DNA of 33,216 nt from an uncultured Myxococcales bacterium (GCA_903911905.1 CAIWFK010000196.1:1-33216), one strand, 5' to 3'. Shown: positions 18,260-28,687, numbered from the stretch's first letter. Notes: generated from the sequence alone by a model not told the origin. Numbers and translations: made by a program.

Positions 18260-18352
18260 ATGGACTTCTTGATTGCCGTAGGCGGTGCGCTCGCGCTCGG
18301 GTTGCTGGGGTACCTGCTCTTCGCGCTGCTCTTTCCCGAGAAGTTGTCATGA
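18260..18352 (+). CDS. kdpF: K+-transporting ATPase subunit KdpF
   Basis: 30 residues, a single membrane helix (MDFLIAVGGALALGLLGYLLFALLF) ending in PEKLS. The pattern with a Gly-rich helix and a C-terminal L-x-PE(K/R) is typical of KdpF, a stabilising peptide of the KdpFABC complex. The stop TGA overlaps the kdpA ATG (ATGA), so it is translationally coupled. Confidence 0.9.
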   Translation: MDFLIAVGGALALGLLGYLLFALLFPEKLS

Positions 18353-20040
18353 GCTCGCACGCGCTCATCGAGCTGCTCGCCTCGTTCGTCGTGTTGACCG
18401 GGCTGGCGGTGCCGCTTGGAGAATGGGGCGCGAGGCTGCTGGCCGACGAGGCCCGCCCAACCACGCCGGAGCGCTGGCTCTATCGGCTGGCCGGGGTCGA
18501 CCCCGCGTCGGACCTGACCTGGCGCGCGTACGCCGCGGCGCTGTTGGTCTTCAACCTCGCGGGGACCCTGCTGGTTTACGGCCTCGAGCGCGCGCAGGCG
18601 TGGCTGCCTCTGAACCCGGCGCACCTTCCCGGCGTCGAGCCCGGCGTCGCGCTCAACACCGCGGTCAGCTTCGCCACCAACACCAACTGGCAGGCCTACG
18701 CGGGCGAGACCACCATGAGCCTCTTCACCCAGATGGCCGCGCTGACCACCCAGAACTTCGTCTCGGCGGCGACGGGCGTGGGGGTGCTGCTGGCGGTCAT
18801 TCGCGGCCTCACCCGGGTCAGCGCGAAGGGCGTCGGCAACTTCTGGGTCGACCTCACCCGGTCCACCCTGTTGCTGCTGCCGCTCGCCGCGCTGTGGACC
18901 GTGCTGCTGGTCGCCCAGGGCGTGCCCCAGACGCTGGCCGCGAAGGTCGAGGTGGCCCAGGTCGCCAACGCCACGCCGCAGGTGCTGGCCGTGGGGCCGG
19001 TGGCCTCGCAGGTGGCGATCAAGCAGTTGGGCACCAACGGCGGCGGCTTCTACAACGCCAACTCGGCGCACCCGCTCGAGAACCCCACGCCCGCCTCGAA
19101 CACGCTGGAGTGGCTGGCGATTCTGCTGTTGCCCGCCGCGCTCTGCTTCACCTTCGGCCGGCTGGTGCAGGACCGCCGGCAGGGCTGGCTGCTCTACGCG
19201 GCGATGCTCTGCATTCTGCTGCCGCTCACCCTGTTGGGCCTGTGGGCCGAGCTGCGCGGCGTGCCGGCGCTGGCGGCCCTGGGCGTCGATGGCTCGCTGG
19301 GGCACCTCGAGGGCAAGGAAGCGCGCTTCGGGGTGGTCTCGTCGGTGCTGTGGTCGACGGCCACCACCGCGGCCTCGAACGGCTCGGTCAACGCGATGCA
19401 CGACAGCTTCACCCCGCTGGCCGGGCTGGGGCCGATGTGGCTGATGCAGCTCGGTGAGGTCATCTTCGGCGGCGTCGGCTCGGGCCTCTACGGCCTGCTG
19501 CTGCACGTCATCGTCGCGGTGTTCATCTCGGGGCTGATGGTGGGCCGCACGCCCGAATACCTGGGCAAGAAGATCGAGGCCCGCGAGATGAAGATGGCCT
19601 CGCTCGCCATTCTGCTGCCCTCGGCGGCGGTGCTGGTGGGCACCGCGGTCAGCTCGGTGGTCACCGACGGGCCTGCCGCGCTCGGCAACCCGGGCGCGCA
19701 CGGCTTCTCCGAGCTGCTCTACGCCTTCAGCTCGACCGCCAACAACAACGGGTCGGCCTTCGGCGGGCTCACCGTCAACGGGCCGTTCTTCACCCTCTCG
19801 ACCGCGGTGTGCATGCTGATTGGTCGCTACTGGGTCATCATTCCCGTGCTGGCCATCGCCGGCTCGCTGGCCGCCAAGCGCCGCATTCCCACCTCGGCTG
19901 GCACGTTGCCGACGCACACGCCGCTCTTCCTGGGGCTGCTGGTGGCGACCATGATCCTCATCGGCGCGCTGACCTTCGTGCCGGCGCTGGCGCTGGGGCC
20001 GATCATCGAACACCTGCAACTGATGGGAGGTGCATCATGA
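18349..20040 (+). CDS. kdpA: K+-transporting ATPase K+-binding subunit KdpA
   Basis: 563 residues, usual length, with about ten membrane helices. It is the channel-like subunit of the high-affinity K+ pump, related to Trk/Ktr proteins. The selectivity-filter loops are clear: TNTNWQAY (110-117), [11 protein letters not shown] (about 140-150), [15 protein letters not shown] (228-242) and the last filter region with NNNGSAFGG. The fourfold pseudo-symmetric filter selects K+ before passing it to KdpB. It starts at the ATGA overlap with kdpF and ends at an ATGA overlap with kdpB. Confidence 0.98.
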   Translation: MSSHALIELLASFVVLTGLAVPLGEWGARLLADEARPTTPERWLYRLAGVDPASDLTWRAYAAALLVFNLAGTLLVYGLERAQAWLPLNPAHLPGVEPGVALNTAVSFATNTNWQAYAGETTMSLFTQMAALTTQNFVSAATGVGVLLAVIRGLTRVSAKGVGNFWVDLTRSTLLLLPLAALWTVLLVAQGVPQTLAAKVEVAQVANATPQVLAVGPVASQVAIKQLGTNGGGFYNANSAHPLENPTPASNTLEWLAILLLPAALCFTFGRLVQDRRQGWLLYAAMLCILLPLTLLGLWAELRGVPALAALGVDGSLGHLEGKEARFGVVSSVLWSTATTAASNGSVNAMHDSFTPLAGLGPMWLMQLGEVIFGGVGSGLYGLLLHVIVAVFISGLMVGRTPEYLGKKIEAREMKMASLAILLPSAAVLVGTAVSSVVTDGPAALGNPGAHGFSELLYAFSSTANNNGSAFGGLTVNGPFFTLSTAVCMLIGRYWVIIPVLAIAGSLAAKRRIPTSAGTLPTHTPLFLGLLVATMILIGALTFVPALALGPIIEHLQLMGGAS

Positions 20041-22127
20041 CCGCCCGGTCGCTCGAGCCTGCGCCCCGGCCGCTCTTCGAGCGCGCCATCGTCGCCGGTG
20101 CCATCGTCGAGGCGTTCAAGAAGCTCGACCCGCGCCGCATGGTCAAGAACCCGGTGATGTTCGTGGTCGAGGTCGGCAGCTTCTTCACCACGCTGCTCTG
20201 GGCCCACGCGGTCTTCACCGGGCAGGGAGACACGAGCGCAGGCTTCGCGCTCGCGGTGTCCATCTGGCTGTGGTTCACGGTGGTCTTCGCCAACCTGGCC
20301 GAGGCGATGGCCGAGGGGCGCGGCAAGGCCCAGGCCGACAGGCTGCGCAAGGCCCGGAAGGACATTCAGGCAAAGCGGCTCGCCGAACCCAGGCGCGGCG
20401 CGGCCTTCGAGCTCATCAGCTCGGCGAAGCTCTTGCGCGGTGACGTGGTGCTCATCGAGGCGGGCGAGCTCATTCCCGTCGACGGCGAGGTCGTCGAAGG
20501 CGTGGCCTCGGTCGACGAGAGCGCCATCACCGGCGAGAGCGCACCGGTCATTCGCGAGAGCGGCGGCGATCGCAGCGCGGTCACCGGCGGCACCCGGCTG
20601 CTCAGCGACTGGCTGGTGGTGCGCATCACCTCGGAGGCGGGTCAGACCTTCCTCGACCGGATGATCGCCATGGTCGAGGGGGCGAAGCGCCAGAAGACGC
20701 CCAACGAGATCGCCCTCGACGTGCTCTTGGCGGCGCTGACCATCATCTTCCTGCTGGCCACCGTGACGCTGCGACCCTTCAGCGTGTTCGCCGCGACCCA
20801 GGCGGGCCAGGGCGCCCCCGTGCCGCTGACCATGCTGGTCGCGCTGCTGGTCTGCCTGATTCCCACCACCATCGGCGGCCTGCTCTCGGCCATCGGCATC
20901 GCCGGCATGGACCGCATGGTGCAGGCCAACGTCATCGCCACCTCGGGGCGCGCGGTCGAGGCGGCGGGTGACGTCGACGTGCTGCTGCTCGACAAGACCG
21001 GCACCATCACCCTGGGCAACCGGCAGGCCACCGCGTTCCTGCCGCCGAAGGGCATCGACGTGAAGGAGCTCGCCGACGCGGCGCAGTTGGCCAGCCTCGC
21101 CGACGAGACACCCGAGGGCCGCAGCATCGTGGTGCTGGCCAAGGAAGGGTTCGGGCTGCGCGGTCGCGAGGTGAAGGACCTGGGTGCGACGTTCGTGCCC
21201 TTCACCGCGCAGACCCGCATGAGCGGCGTCGACCTGGGTGCCCGCCAGGTGCGCAAGGGCGCGGCCGATGCCATCTCGCGCTTCGTCACCTCGCAAGGCG
21301 GCACGTTCTCGGCCGAGGTCACCGCCATCGTGGAAGACGTCGCGCGCCAGGGAGCGACCCCGCTGGTGGTCGCCGACGGCGCGCGGGTGCTGGGCGTGGT
21401 GCAGCTCAAGGACATCGTGAAGGGCGGCATCAAGGAAAAGTTCGCCGAGCTGCGGCGCATGGGCATTCGCACCGTGATGATCACCGGCGACAACCCGCTC
21501 ACCGCCGCCTCCATCGCCGCCGAGGCTGGCGTCGACGACTTCCTCGCCGAGGCCACCCCCGAGCAGAAGCTCGCGCGCATTCGCGAGTACCAGGCCAAGG
21601 GCCACCTGGTGGCGATGACCGGCGACGGCACCAACGACGCGCCGGCGCTGGCCCAGGCCGACGTGGCGGTGGCCATGAACACCGGCACCCAGGCCGCGAA
21701 GGAGGCCGGGAACATGGTCGACCTCGACTCGAACCCGACCAAGCTCATTCGCATCGTCGAGATCGGCAAGCAGATGCTGATGACCCGCGGCTCGCTGACC
21801 ACCTTCAGCATCGCCAACGACGTCGCCAAGTACTTCGCCATCATTCCCGCCGCGTTCGCCGCCACCTACCCGCAGCTCAAGGTGCTCGACGTGATGCGGC
21901 TGCACTCGCCGGCCAGCGCGGTGATGTCGGCGGTCATCTTCAACGCGCTCATCATCGTGGCGCTCATTCCCCTGGCGCTGCGGGGCATCGCCTACCGGCC
22001 CGCGCCCGCGAGCACCGTGCTGGGGCGCAACCTGCTCGTCTATGGCGTGGGCGGGCTGGTGCTGCCGTTTCCGTGCATCAAGGGGCTCGACCTGCTGCTC
22101 ACCGCGCTCGGAGTGTTTCCGTCATGA
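20037..22127 (+). CDS. kdpB: K+-transporting P-type ATPase KdpB
   Basis: 696 residues. It is the P1A-type ATPase catalytic subunit of the Kdp pump. The phosphorylated Asp is D319 in DKTGTITLG. The actuator-domain TGES is at 165-168 (preceded by SVDESAI), the nucleotide-binding region carries [12 protein letters not shown], and the hinge [11 protein letters not shown] begins at 528. ITGDNPLTA is present as the P-domain signature. The start is set by GGGAGG six bases before ATG 20037 and overlaps kdpA as ATGA. ATP hydrolysis here drives K+ received from KdpA into the cell. Confidence 0.98.
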   Translation: MTARSLEPAPRPLFERAIVAGAIVEAFKKLDPRRMVKNPVMFVVEVGSFFTTLLWAHAVFTGQGDTSAGFALAVSIWLWFTVVFANLAEAMAEGRGKAQADRLRKARKDIQAKRLAEPRRGAAFELISSAKLLRGDVVLIEAGELIPVDGEVVEGVASVDESAITGESAPVIRESGGDRSAVTGGTRLLSDWLVVRITSEAGQTFLDRMIAMVEGAKRQKTPNEIALDVLLAALTIIFLLATVTLRPFSVFAATQAGQGAPVPLTMLVALLVCLIPTTIGGLLSAIGIAGMDRMVQANVIATSGRAVEAAGDVDVLLLDKTGTITLGNRQATAFLPPKGIDVKELADAAQLASLADETPEGRSIVVLAKEGFGLRGREVKDLGATFVPFTAQTRMSGVDLGARQVRKGAADAISRFVTSQGGTFSAEVTAIVEDVARQGATPLVVADGARVLGVVQLKDIVKGGIKEKFAELRRMGIRTVMITGDNPLTAASIAAEAGVDDFLAEATPEQKLARIREYQAKGHLVAMTGDGTNDAPALAQADVAVAMNTGTQAAKEAGNMVDLDSNPTKLIRIVEIGKQMLMTRGSLTTFSIANDVAKYFAIIPAAFAATYPQLKVLDVMRLHSPASAVMSAVIFNALIIVALIPLALRGIAYRPAPASTVLGRNLLVYGVGGLVLPFPCIKGLDLLLTALGVFPS

Positions 22128-22684
22128 TTCGGCCCACGCTCGTGTTCCTCACCGTCTTCACCGCCCTCACGGGGCTCGCGTACCCGTTGGGCCTGACCGC
22201 GCTCGCCCAGCTCGCCTTCCCGGTGCAGGCGAACGCCAGCGGCCTGGGGGTGGTCGGCCAGGCCTTCACCGGGCCCGGGTTCTTCGAGGGGCGACCGTCG
22301 GCCACCACCCCGCCGTACAATGGCGAGTCCTCGAGCGGGTCGAACCTGGGCCCGACCAACCCAGCCTTCCTGGACCAGGTGAAGGTGCGGGTCGCGGCGG
22401 TGCGCGCGGCCAACCCCACCCAATCGGGCCCGGTGCCGGCCGACCTGGTGACCGCCAGCGGCAGCGGCCTCGACCCGCACCTGTCGGTCGCTGCGGCGCG
22501 GTACCAGGTGGCGAGGGTGGCAGCCGCCACGGGTCGGCCCCGCGAGGTGCTCGACGCGCTCATCGAGGCCCACACCGAAGGTCGGTGGCTGGGGGTGTTC
22601 GGTGAGCCCCGAGTGAACGTGGTGGCGTTGAACACCGCGTTGGTGCGACTGGCTGGTGTGGCGCCCGACCATGACGCCCGGTGA
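22124..22684 (+). CDS. kdpC: K+-transporting ATPase subunit KdpC
   Basis: 186 residues. One N-terminal membrane helix (about 5-28) precedes a periplasmic domain. Family signatures are [20 protein letters not shown] (about 67-77), [15 protein letters not shown] (about 107-121) and the C-terminal [13 protein letters not shown]. KdpC is required for assembly and K+ affinity of KdpFABC. It overlaps kdpB by ATGA. The 3' end overlaps the start of kdpD by 14 bases. Confidence 0.97.
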   Translation: MIRPTLVFLTVFTALTGLAYPLGLTALAQLAFPVQANASGLGVVGQAFTGPGFFEGRPSATTPPYNGESSSGSNLGPTNPAFLDQVKVRVAAVRAANPTQSGPVPADLVTASGSGLDPHLSVAAARYQVARVAAATGRPREVLDALIEAHTEGRWLGVFGEPRVNVVALNTALVRLAGVAPDHDAR

Positions 22685-25325
22685 TGAAACCAGGCCCGAC
22701 CCCGATGCGCTGCTGGCACGGGTCACCGCCGAGCAGCGCAGCCGTGCGCGCCTGAAGATCTTCTTCGGCTTCGCGCCGGGCGTGGGCAAGACCTACACCA
22801 TGCTCGAGTCAGCCCGGCGGCTCAGGGCCCAGGGCGTCGACGTGATGGTGGGGCTCATCGAGTCGCACGGCCGGCGTGAGACCGCGGCGCTCATCGAGGG
22901 GCTCGAGGTGCTGCCCCGTCGCCAGGTCGACTACCGTGGCACGCGCCTCGAGGAGTTCGACCTCGAAGCGGCGCTCGCGCGAAAGCCGACGGTGTTGCTG
23001 GTCGACGAGCTCGCTCACACCAACGTCGAGGGCAGCCGCCATGCGCGGCGCTGGCAAGACGTGCTCGAGCTGCTCGACGCGGGCATCGACGTGCACACGA
23101 CCCTCAACGTGCAGCACGTCGAGAGCCTCAACGACGTGGTGGCGCAGATCACCCGCGTGCAGGTGCGCGAGACCGTTCCCGATTCGCTGCTCGAGCGCGC
23201 CGACGAGCTCGAGCTCATCGACGTGCCGACCGAAGAGCTGCTCGCGCGGCTGGCGGCCGGCAAGGTCTATTTGCCCGAGCAGGCGCTGCGCGCCAGCGAG
23301 CACTTCTTCCGCCGGGGCAACCTGCTCGCGCTGCGGGAGCTGGCGCTGCGGCGCACCGCCGAGCGGGTCGACGCCGACGTGGTCGCGTACCGGGCCCAGC
23401 ACGAGATCGCCACCACCTGGCCCAGCGGTGAGCGGGTGGTGGTCTGCGTGGGGCCCTCGCCCGCGTCGGCGAGGCTGGTACGCGCGGCACGACGAATGGC
23501 CGCCGGGCTGCGGGCGCCCTGGTTCGGGGTCTGGGTCGACAACCCGGTGGCGGCGCTCGGCGCCGAGGACCAGCGTCGGCTGGACGCCAACCTCGAGCTG
23601 GTGACGACCCTGGGTGGAGAGGTGGTGCGAGTGCCAGGCCCGCAGGTCGCCGACGCCATTCTCGAGTGGGCCCGCGCGCACAACGTCACCCGCATCATTC
23701 TTGGCAAGCCCACCCATTCCCGGCTGCGCGACCGGCTGCGCGGCTCGCTGGTCGACGCCCTGGTGCGCGGCAGTGGCGACATCGACGTGCACGTCATCTC
23801 GGGTGACGACGGGGCCGAGCTGCCGGGCGCCCGGGCCGGTGGCGAGCCGGCGGCGCCCATGGCGCTCGGGCCCTGGCTGCTGGCGGCCGGGGCGATGGCC
23901 GCCACCACCGCGGTCGGGTTTGCGTTGCAGCGAGTGGTCGCGCTGCCCGACCCCGAGATGCTGTACCTGGTGTCGATCATGCTGGTCGCGGCGACCCTGG
24001 GCCGGGGACCGGCGCTGCTCGCCTCGGCGCTCTCAGTGGCGGCCTACGACTTCTTCTTCGTGCCCCCGGTCTTCACCTTCGCCGTCGAGGATTCCCGGTT
24101 CTTCCTGACCTTCTTCACGATGTTCGCGGTCGGCGTGGTCATCAGCACGCTCACCAGTCGCCTCCGTCAGCGAGAGCTCGAGGCCAGGGGCCGCGAACAC
24201 CAGACCCAGGCGCTCTTCACCTTGACCCGCGAGCTCTCGCAGGCCTCCTCGCTCGACGAGCTGGCCCAGGTCGCCGCCAGGCGCTGCGCCGAGGCGCTGA
24301 CGCGCGGTGAGGTGGTGGTGCTGGTGCCCATCGACGGCTCGTTGCAGGTGCGCGGGGCGTGGCCGAGCGGCGTCAGCCTCGAGCCGAACGACCTGGGGGT
24401 CGCCCGCTGGGTGTTCGAGCACCATCGGGCGGCCGGTCATGGCACCGACACGCTGGCCGGCGCCCGGGCCTTCTGCGTTCCGCTGGGGCCGGGGGCGGGA
24501 GTCGTCGCCGTGCGTTCGGCCGTCGAGCTCGAGCGCGATGATCGCGCGGCGATCGAAGCCCTCGCGCGTCAGGTCGGGGTCGCGTTCGAGCGCTTCCGCC
24601 TGGCCGACGAGGCCCGCGCCGCGTCGCTGCGCGCCCGCACCGAAGAGCTGCGCAGCGCGCTCCTCTCGACCGTCTCGCACGACCTGCGTACCCCGCTCTC
24701 GGTGGTCACGGGCGCCGCCACTACCCTGCGTGACGAGGTGCTCGACGAGTCGACCAGGCGGGGGCTGGTCGACACCATCTGCGACGAAGCCGAGCGGCTC
24801 GAGCGCGTGGTGCGCAACCTGCTCGACATGACGCGGGTGCAGGCGGGGGCGCTGGTGGTCAAGCGCGAATGGGTGCCGCTCGACGAGCTCATCGGCACGG
24901 CGCTTCATCGCACCCAGCGGCAACTGGCGCAGCACCAGGTGCAGGTCGACCCGGCCGCGACGTTCCTGGTGTCGGTCGACCCGCTGCTGTTCGAGCAGGT
25001 GCTCATCAACCTGCTCGAGAACGGGGTCAAGTACACGCCGCCGGGTTCCCGAATCGACGTGCTGGCGCGCCGCTCGGAGCAGGGCTTCGAGCTCGAGGTC
25101 GCCGACCGGGGGCCTGGGTTCGACCCCGCCGACGCCGACCGGTTGTTCGAGAAATTCTACCGGGGGCCAACCGCGGGGGGCGGCGGCGCCGGGCTGGGGT
25201 TGGCGGTGTGCCGGGGCATCGTGCGGGCGCACCAGGGGCAGATCGTCGCGCTGGCTCGCGACGGTGGTGGGGCGCGGTTCGTGGTCAGCGTGCCGTTCGA
25301 GGGCGCGGAGCGGGCCCCGCGATGA
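22671..25325 (+). CDS. kdpD: Sensor histidine kinase KdpD
   Basis: 884 residues from ATG 22671 (an upstream in-frame ATG at 22656 is also possible). The KdpD N-terminal domain has Walker A GFAPGVGKT (33-41) and Walker B VLLVDELAHTN (108-118). A USP-like domain follows (about 250-370), then the DUF4118 four-helix membrane segment (about 395-490) with YDFFFVPPVFTFAVEDSRF, a GAF-like domain (about 515-640), HisKA with His670 in STVSHDLRTPLS, and a HATPase domain with the N box near 780 (NLLENGVKYTPP) and G boxes DRGPGF and GAGLGLAV. It senses low K+ or high ionic strength and phosphorylates KdpE. It overlaps kdpC and is coupled to kdpE by ATGA. Confidence 0.97.
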   Translation: MTPGDETRPDPDALLARVTAEQRSRARLKIFFGFAPGVGKTYTMLESARRLRAQGVDVMVGLIESHGRRETAALIEGLEVLPRRQVDYRGTRLEEFDLEAALARKPTVLLVDELAHTNVEGSRHARRWQDVLELLDAGIDVHTTLNVQHVESLNDVVAQITRVQVRETVPDSLLERADELELIDVPTEELLARLAAGKVYLPEQALRASEHFFRRGNLLALRELALRRTAERVDADVVAYRAQHEIATTWPSGERVVVCVGPSPASARLVRAARRMAAGLRAPWFGVWVDNPVAALGAEDQRRLDANLELVTTLGGEVVRVPGPQVADAILEWARAHNVTRIILGKPTHSRLRDRLRGSLVDALVRGSGDIDVHVISGDDGAELPGARAGGEPAAPMALGPWLLAAGAMAATTAVGFALQRVVALPDPEMLYLVSIMLVAATLGRGPALLASALSVAAYDFFFVPPVFTFAVEDSRFFLTFFTMFAVGVVISTLTSRLRQRELEARGREHQTQALFTLTRELSQASSLDELAQVAARRCAEALTRGEVVVLVPIDGSLQVRGAWPSGVSLEPNDLGVARWVFEHHRAAGHGTDTLAGARAFCVPLGPGAGVVAVRSAVELERDDRAAIEALARQVGVAFERFRLADEARAASLRARTEELRSALLSTVSHDLRTPLSVVTGAATTLRDEVLDESTRRGLVDTICDEAERLERVVRNLLDMTRVQAGALVVKREWVPLDELIGTALHRTQRQLAQHQVQVDPAATFLVSVDPLLFEQVLINLLENGVKYTPPGSRIDVLARRSEQGFELEVADRGPGFDPADADRLFEKFYRGPTAGGGGAGLGLAVCRGIVRAHQGQIVALARDGGGARFVVSVPFEGAERAPR

Positions 25326-26047
25326 GCGTCTTGCGCGAGCCAGCGGTGTTGGTGGTCGAAGATGAACCCCAGCTGCGCGCGCTGCTTCGCGCGGCGCTGC
25401 CCTTGCATGGGTACCGGTTGCACGAGACCGGCAGGGGCCTCGAGGCGATTTCGCTGGTCGAGCGCGCGCCGCCCGACGTGGTGCTGCTCGACCTGGGGCT
25501 GCCCGACCTCGACGGGCTCGAGGTCACCAAGCGCCTGCGGCTGTTCGCGTCGATGCCGATCATCGTACTCTCGGCGCGTGGCCGCGAGAGCGCCAAGGTC
25601 GAGGTGCTCGACGCGGGCGCCGACGACTACCTCACCAAGCCTTTCGGCATGAGCGAGCTGCTCGCGCGAATGAGGGTGGCGCTGCGGCGCGTGCTCGCTG
25701 CGCCAACCGACGAGCCGATGCTCGAGGTGGGGGCGCTGCGGATCGACTTCGGCACCCGTGAGGTGTGGGTGAACGGGGCGCTGCTCAGGGCGCGGCTCAC
25801 CCCCACCGAGTTCGAGCTGCTGACCTGCCTCGCGCGCCACGAGGGCGAGCTGCTCACCCACCGCCGGCTGCTCGAGGCGGTGTGGGGTCCCGACCGCGTG
25901 GAGGACACGCACTCGCTGAGGGTCTTCATGGCCCAGTTGCGTCGCAAGCTCGAGCCCGACCCACACCGGCCAGTCCTGCTTCGCACCGAGCCGGGCGTCG
26001 GGTACCGGCTCACTGCCGGGCCTGCTCCTGACCGCTCGCTCGGGTAG
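25322..26047 (+). CDS. kdpE: Response regulator KdpE (OmpR/PhoB family)
   Basis: 241 residues. The receiver domain (about 8-120) has the acidic pair E13/D14, phospho-acceptor Asp57 in LLDLGLPD and Lys106 in TKPF. The winged-helix DNA-binding domain (about 135-232) includes LTPTEFELLTCLARHEGELLTHRRLLEAVWG and ends in the wing GVGYRL. It activates kdpFABC on phosphorylation by KdpD; its probable target is the direct-repeat cluster at 18058-18106. The start ATG overlaps the kdpD stop as ATGA. Confidence 0.97.
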   Translation: MSVLREPAVLVVEDEPQLRALLRAALPLHGYRLHETGRGLEAISLVERAPPDVVLLDLGLPDLDGLEVTKRLRLFASMPIIVLSARGRESAKVEVLDAGADDYLTKPFGMSELLARMRVALRRVLAAPTDEPMLEVGALRIDFGTREVWVNGALLRARLTPTEFELLTCLARHEGELLTHRRLLEAVWGPDRVEDTHSLRVFMAQLRRKLEPDPHRPVLLRTEPGVGYRLTAGPAPDRSLG

Positions 26048-26059
26048 ACTCGTGCCGTC

Positions 26060-26245
26060 ATGGCCCAGGAACCGCCCTCGCAGCGCCGCTTCTGGATCAT
26101 CGCGGCGGTCGTCTTCGCGGTGACCTTCGCCCTGCTGTCCTGGCGGGGGTACCCGATGGTGCTCATTCCCGAAGCGTCGGCCGCCGCGGCCCTGGTCGCG
26201 ACCGGGCTCATTCACCGGGTGCTGTTCGGCGGACCGCGGGCGTGA
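26060..26245 (+). CDS. Small two-helix membrane protein
   Basis: 61 residues. A basic N-terminus (SQRRF) is followed by helix WIIAAVVFAVTFALLSW (about 12-28) and a second hydrophobic stretch (about 38-56, ASAAAALVATGLIHRVLFG). It starts 13 bp after kdpE, so it may be the last gene of the kdp transcript. No family is recognised and the ribosome-binding site is weak. Confidence 0.55.
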   Translation: MAQEPPSQRRFWIIAAVVFAVTFALLSWRGYPMVLIPEASAAAALVATGLIHRVLFGGPRA

Positions 26246-26282
26246 GGCTCGACTCACCCCCAGCCACTTGGCAAGGAGTCGC

Positions 26283-26903
26283 ATGACCTTCAAGCCGATG
26301 CTGTTGCTGTTCCTCGCGCCGTCGCTCGTCCTCGCCGCCCCACTCACCGCTGCCCAGCGGGAAGCCAAGGAAAAGCGGCTGGTCGAGATCTACCAGGCGA
26401 ACCTGCACGCCAAGGCGCCTCCGCCCGATGCGGCAGCGCTGAAGACCGAGCTGCAGGGGCTGCTCTTCGAGCTGGCGGGGGTCGACCCGGCGACCGCGAC
26501 GGCCGAAGACCGGAAGAAGCTGGCCGACACCCAGGGCGAGATTCTGAACCGTCGAGACCCGGCGCTGGCGGCCGAGCTGATTCGCGAGACCCAGCGCTAC
26601 CTCTGCCGCAGCAAGCAGATCGACGCCACGATCGGGCTCAAGAGCCTCGCGCGCGGTGAGGAGGCGTGGAAGGCCGACCACGGCGCGTACACCGCGAAGC
26701 TCGCCGAGCTCGAGTCGGTCGGCGTGTCGGTGGCTGACTTCGGCAAGCGCTACGAGTTCACGCTGGGCAAGGCTGACGCGAAGCACTTTGCCGCTACTGC
26801 CACGGGCGCGGGTGACCAGGCTGGCGACGTGTGGGAGGTCGACGAGAAGGGTTCGCCGACCAACGCCCGGAACCTGTGCGAGCAGGCTCGAGCCACGCCC
26901 TGA
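26283..26903 (+). CDS. Exported protein with pilin-like C-terminal half
   Basis: 206 residues from ATG 26283, with AGGAG about five bases upstream. A Sec signal peptide (about 1-19, ending VLAA) is followed by a charged helical region (22-105). The C-terminal part reads like the globular half of a type IV pilin or pseudopilin: IGLKSLARGEEAWKADHGAY, then FTLGKADAKHFAATATGAGDQAGDVWEVDEKG and a late Cys. The prepilin peptidase site and the long hydrophobic N-terminal helix of real pilins are missing. So it may be a soluble pilin-fold protein, not a fibre subunit. The function is unknown. Confidence 0.8.
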   Translation: MTFKPMLLLFLAPSLVLAAPLTAAQREAKEKRLVEIYQANLHAKAPPPDAAALKTELQGLLFELAGVDPATATAEDRKKLADTQGEILNRRDPALAAELIRETQRYLCRSKQIDATIGLKSLARGEEAWKADHGAYTAKLAELESVGVSVADFGKRYEFTLGKADAKHFAATATGAGDQAGDVWEVDEKGSPTNARNLCEQARATP

Positions 26904-26922
26904 GGTCGCGTCGCGGCCAAAC

Positions 26923-28632
26923 TCAGGCGAAGAGCAGCACCTGGCGCACCTTGCGCAACAGCTCGGTGGCGGTGAACGGCTTGGCGAGGAAGGCGTTGCC
27001 GCGCTGGTCGAGGCTGCGGCGAAGCTCGTCAGAGGGGTCTTGCCCCGAGACGAAGCGCGTGCGGAGCCCAGGCCGTTCCGTCCACAGGCGGCGAAACAGC
27101 TCGACCCCTCCGACACGTGGCAGGACCACGTCGGTCACCAGCAGGGAAATCTCGGGGTGCTGTTCGGCAACCATCAGCGCCTCGCCCGCGTTCTGCGCTT
27201 CGAACACCTGGTAGCCATGGCGCCGAAGGATCGCGACGGCGGTCCGGCGCACGGCGTCGTGATCGTCGACGACCAGTACCGACTCGGTGCCCTCGAGCGT
27301 GACCACTGGCTCGCTGGCCCTCGTCGCCGCCACGGCGCCGCTCGCCAGGGGCAGGGAAATGGTGAAGGTGGTCCCTACGCCCAGCGTGCTCTCGAGCGCG
27401 ACGGCGCCGCCGAGCTCCTCGACCACCCCCTGCACGGTGGCGAGCCCGATGCCGGTGCCCCGGCCCTCTTCCTTGGTGGTGAAGAAGGCCTCGAACGCGC
27501 GCGCCTGGGTGGCGACGTCCATTCCGACTCCGGTGTCCGACACCTCGAGCTCGACGTACCGCCCGGGGGCCAGCGCTTCCCCCCGGCCGGCCTCGAGGAC
27601 GCGCTCGGTCACCTTCAGCGTCACGACCCCGCCCCGTGGCATCGCATCGCGCGCGTTGGCGACCAGGTTCAGGACGATTTGCTCGAGCTGTCGATGGTCG
27701 GCCATGACGGGGCCGGTCGGCGTCAGCCGCAGCTCGAGCTCGGCCGCGCCTCCGAGGAGCCGTCGCAGGAAGTCCTTCATGCCGACGAGGAAGGCGCCGA
27801 GGTCCACCGGCACCGGGCGGGCGACGTTCTGACGGCTGAAGGTGAGCAGGCGCGCGGTGAGCTCGGCGGCCCGCTTGCCGGCCTCCTCGATCGCTTCGAG
27901 CTCGACCCGGACCGGGTGATCAGAAGGCAGGTCGGCCAGCGCCAGGTTCGCTCCGCTGAGGATGACCGAGAGCAGGTTGTTGAAGTCGTGCGCGATGCCT
28001 CCCGACAGGCGGCCGATCGCTTCCATCTTCTGGGCCTGGCGCTGGCGGTCCTCGAGCTGCCGGCGCTCGGTCAGGTCGACCGCGACCACCAGGCGCGTCT
28101 TGCGACCGCCGATGAACGTCGAATGGGAGATGATCTCGACCTCGAAGACCGTGCCGTCGCGCTTGCGGTGTCGCCACACGCCGAGCGGCTCGCTGCCAGG
28201 CCCCAGGCGCGCGAGCTCCTTCTTGAGCGGCCCCACGTCAGCTGCCGGCCGAATGTCCATGATGCCCATGGTCATGAACTCGGCTCGGCTGTAGCCGTAG
28301 TGACGAACCGCCGCGTCGTTGACCGCGAGATACCGGAAGGTCTCGACGTCGTAGACGAACAGCGGAAGCGGGCTCTGGTCGAAGAGCACCTGGTAGTCCT
28401 TCTGCTCGTCGAGCCGCGGCCGCAGTTCGACCAGGCGCTCGTTCGCGCCGAGGTCGGTCTGGTGTGAGACCACGAACCGTTCGCCCGCCTCGTCGACGCG
28501 CGTGGAGGCCCCCAGGAGCGTGAGCGCCGCGCGATTCGCGACGTCGACCGTTCCTTCCCGAGTGAGCAGCGCCATCGGCGTCGAGCACAGCTCGAAGGCG
28601 TGTTGCCACAGACCCGATGCGTCATCCCCCAT
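26923..28632 (-). CDS. Hybrid histidine kinase (PAS-HisKA-HATPase-REC)
   Basis: 569 residues. An N-terminal PAS-like region (about 8-60) is followed by a second PAS domain (80-190) with the PAC end FIGGRKTRLVVAVDLTERR. HisKA has His215 in IAHDFNNLLSVI. HATPase has the N box LNLVANARDAM (321-331), G1 DTGVGM (366-371) and G2 GTGIGL (392-397). The C-terminal receiver has D456/D457, phospho-acceptor Asp501 in LLVTDVVLP and Lys in KPF. No membrane helices are visible, so it is cytosolic. The HDFNN form is typical of the large myxobacterial hybrid-kinase group. It has no neighbouring response regulator, and its output partner is unknown. It is 55 bp downstream of the methyltransferase gene. Confidence 0.95.
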   Translation of the reverse strand: MGDDASGLWQHAFELCSTPMALLTREGTVDVANRAALTLLGASTRVDEAGERFVVSHQTDLGANERLVELRPRLDEQKDYQVLFDQSPLPLFVYDVETFRYLAVNDAAVRHYGYSRAEFMTMGIMDIRPAADVGPLKKELARLGPGSEPLGVWRHRKRDGTVFEVEIISHSTFIGGRKTRLVVAVDLTERRQLEDRQRQAQKMEAIGRLSGGIAHDFNNLLSVILSGANLALADLPSDHPVRVELEAIEEAGKRAAELTARLLTFSRQNVARPVPVDLGAFLVGMKDFLRRLLGGAAELELRLTPTGPVMADHRQLEQIVLNLVANARDAMPRGGVVTLKVTERVLEAGRGEALAPGRYVELEVSDTGVGMDVATQARAFEAFFTTKEEGRGTGIGLATVQGVVEELGGAVALESTLGVGTTFTISLPLASGAVAATRASEPVVTLEGTESVLVVDDHDAVRRTAVAILRRHGYQVFEAQNAGEALMVAEQHPEISLLVTDVVLPRVGGVELFRRLWTERPGLRTRFVSGQDPSDELRRSLDQRGNAFLAKPFTATELLRKVRQVLLFA

Positions 28633-28687
28633 TTGGGGGTGAAGGTATCACCCGGCGCGACACGCCTCCAGCCGCTCGCGGGTGGGG

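Noticed and set aside
18061-20019. 652-codon minus-strand frame opposite kdpA
   Set aside because: Shadow of kdpA with low-complexity composition. It would also cover the operator.
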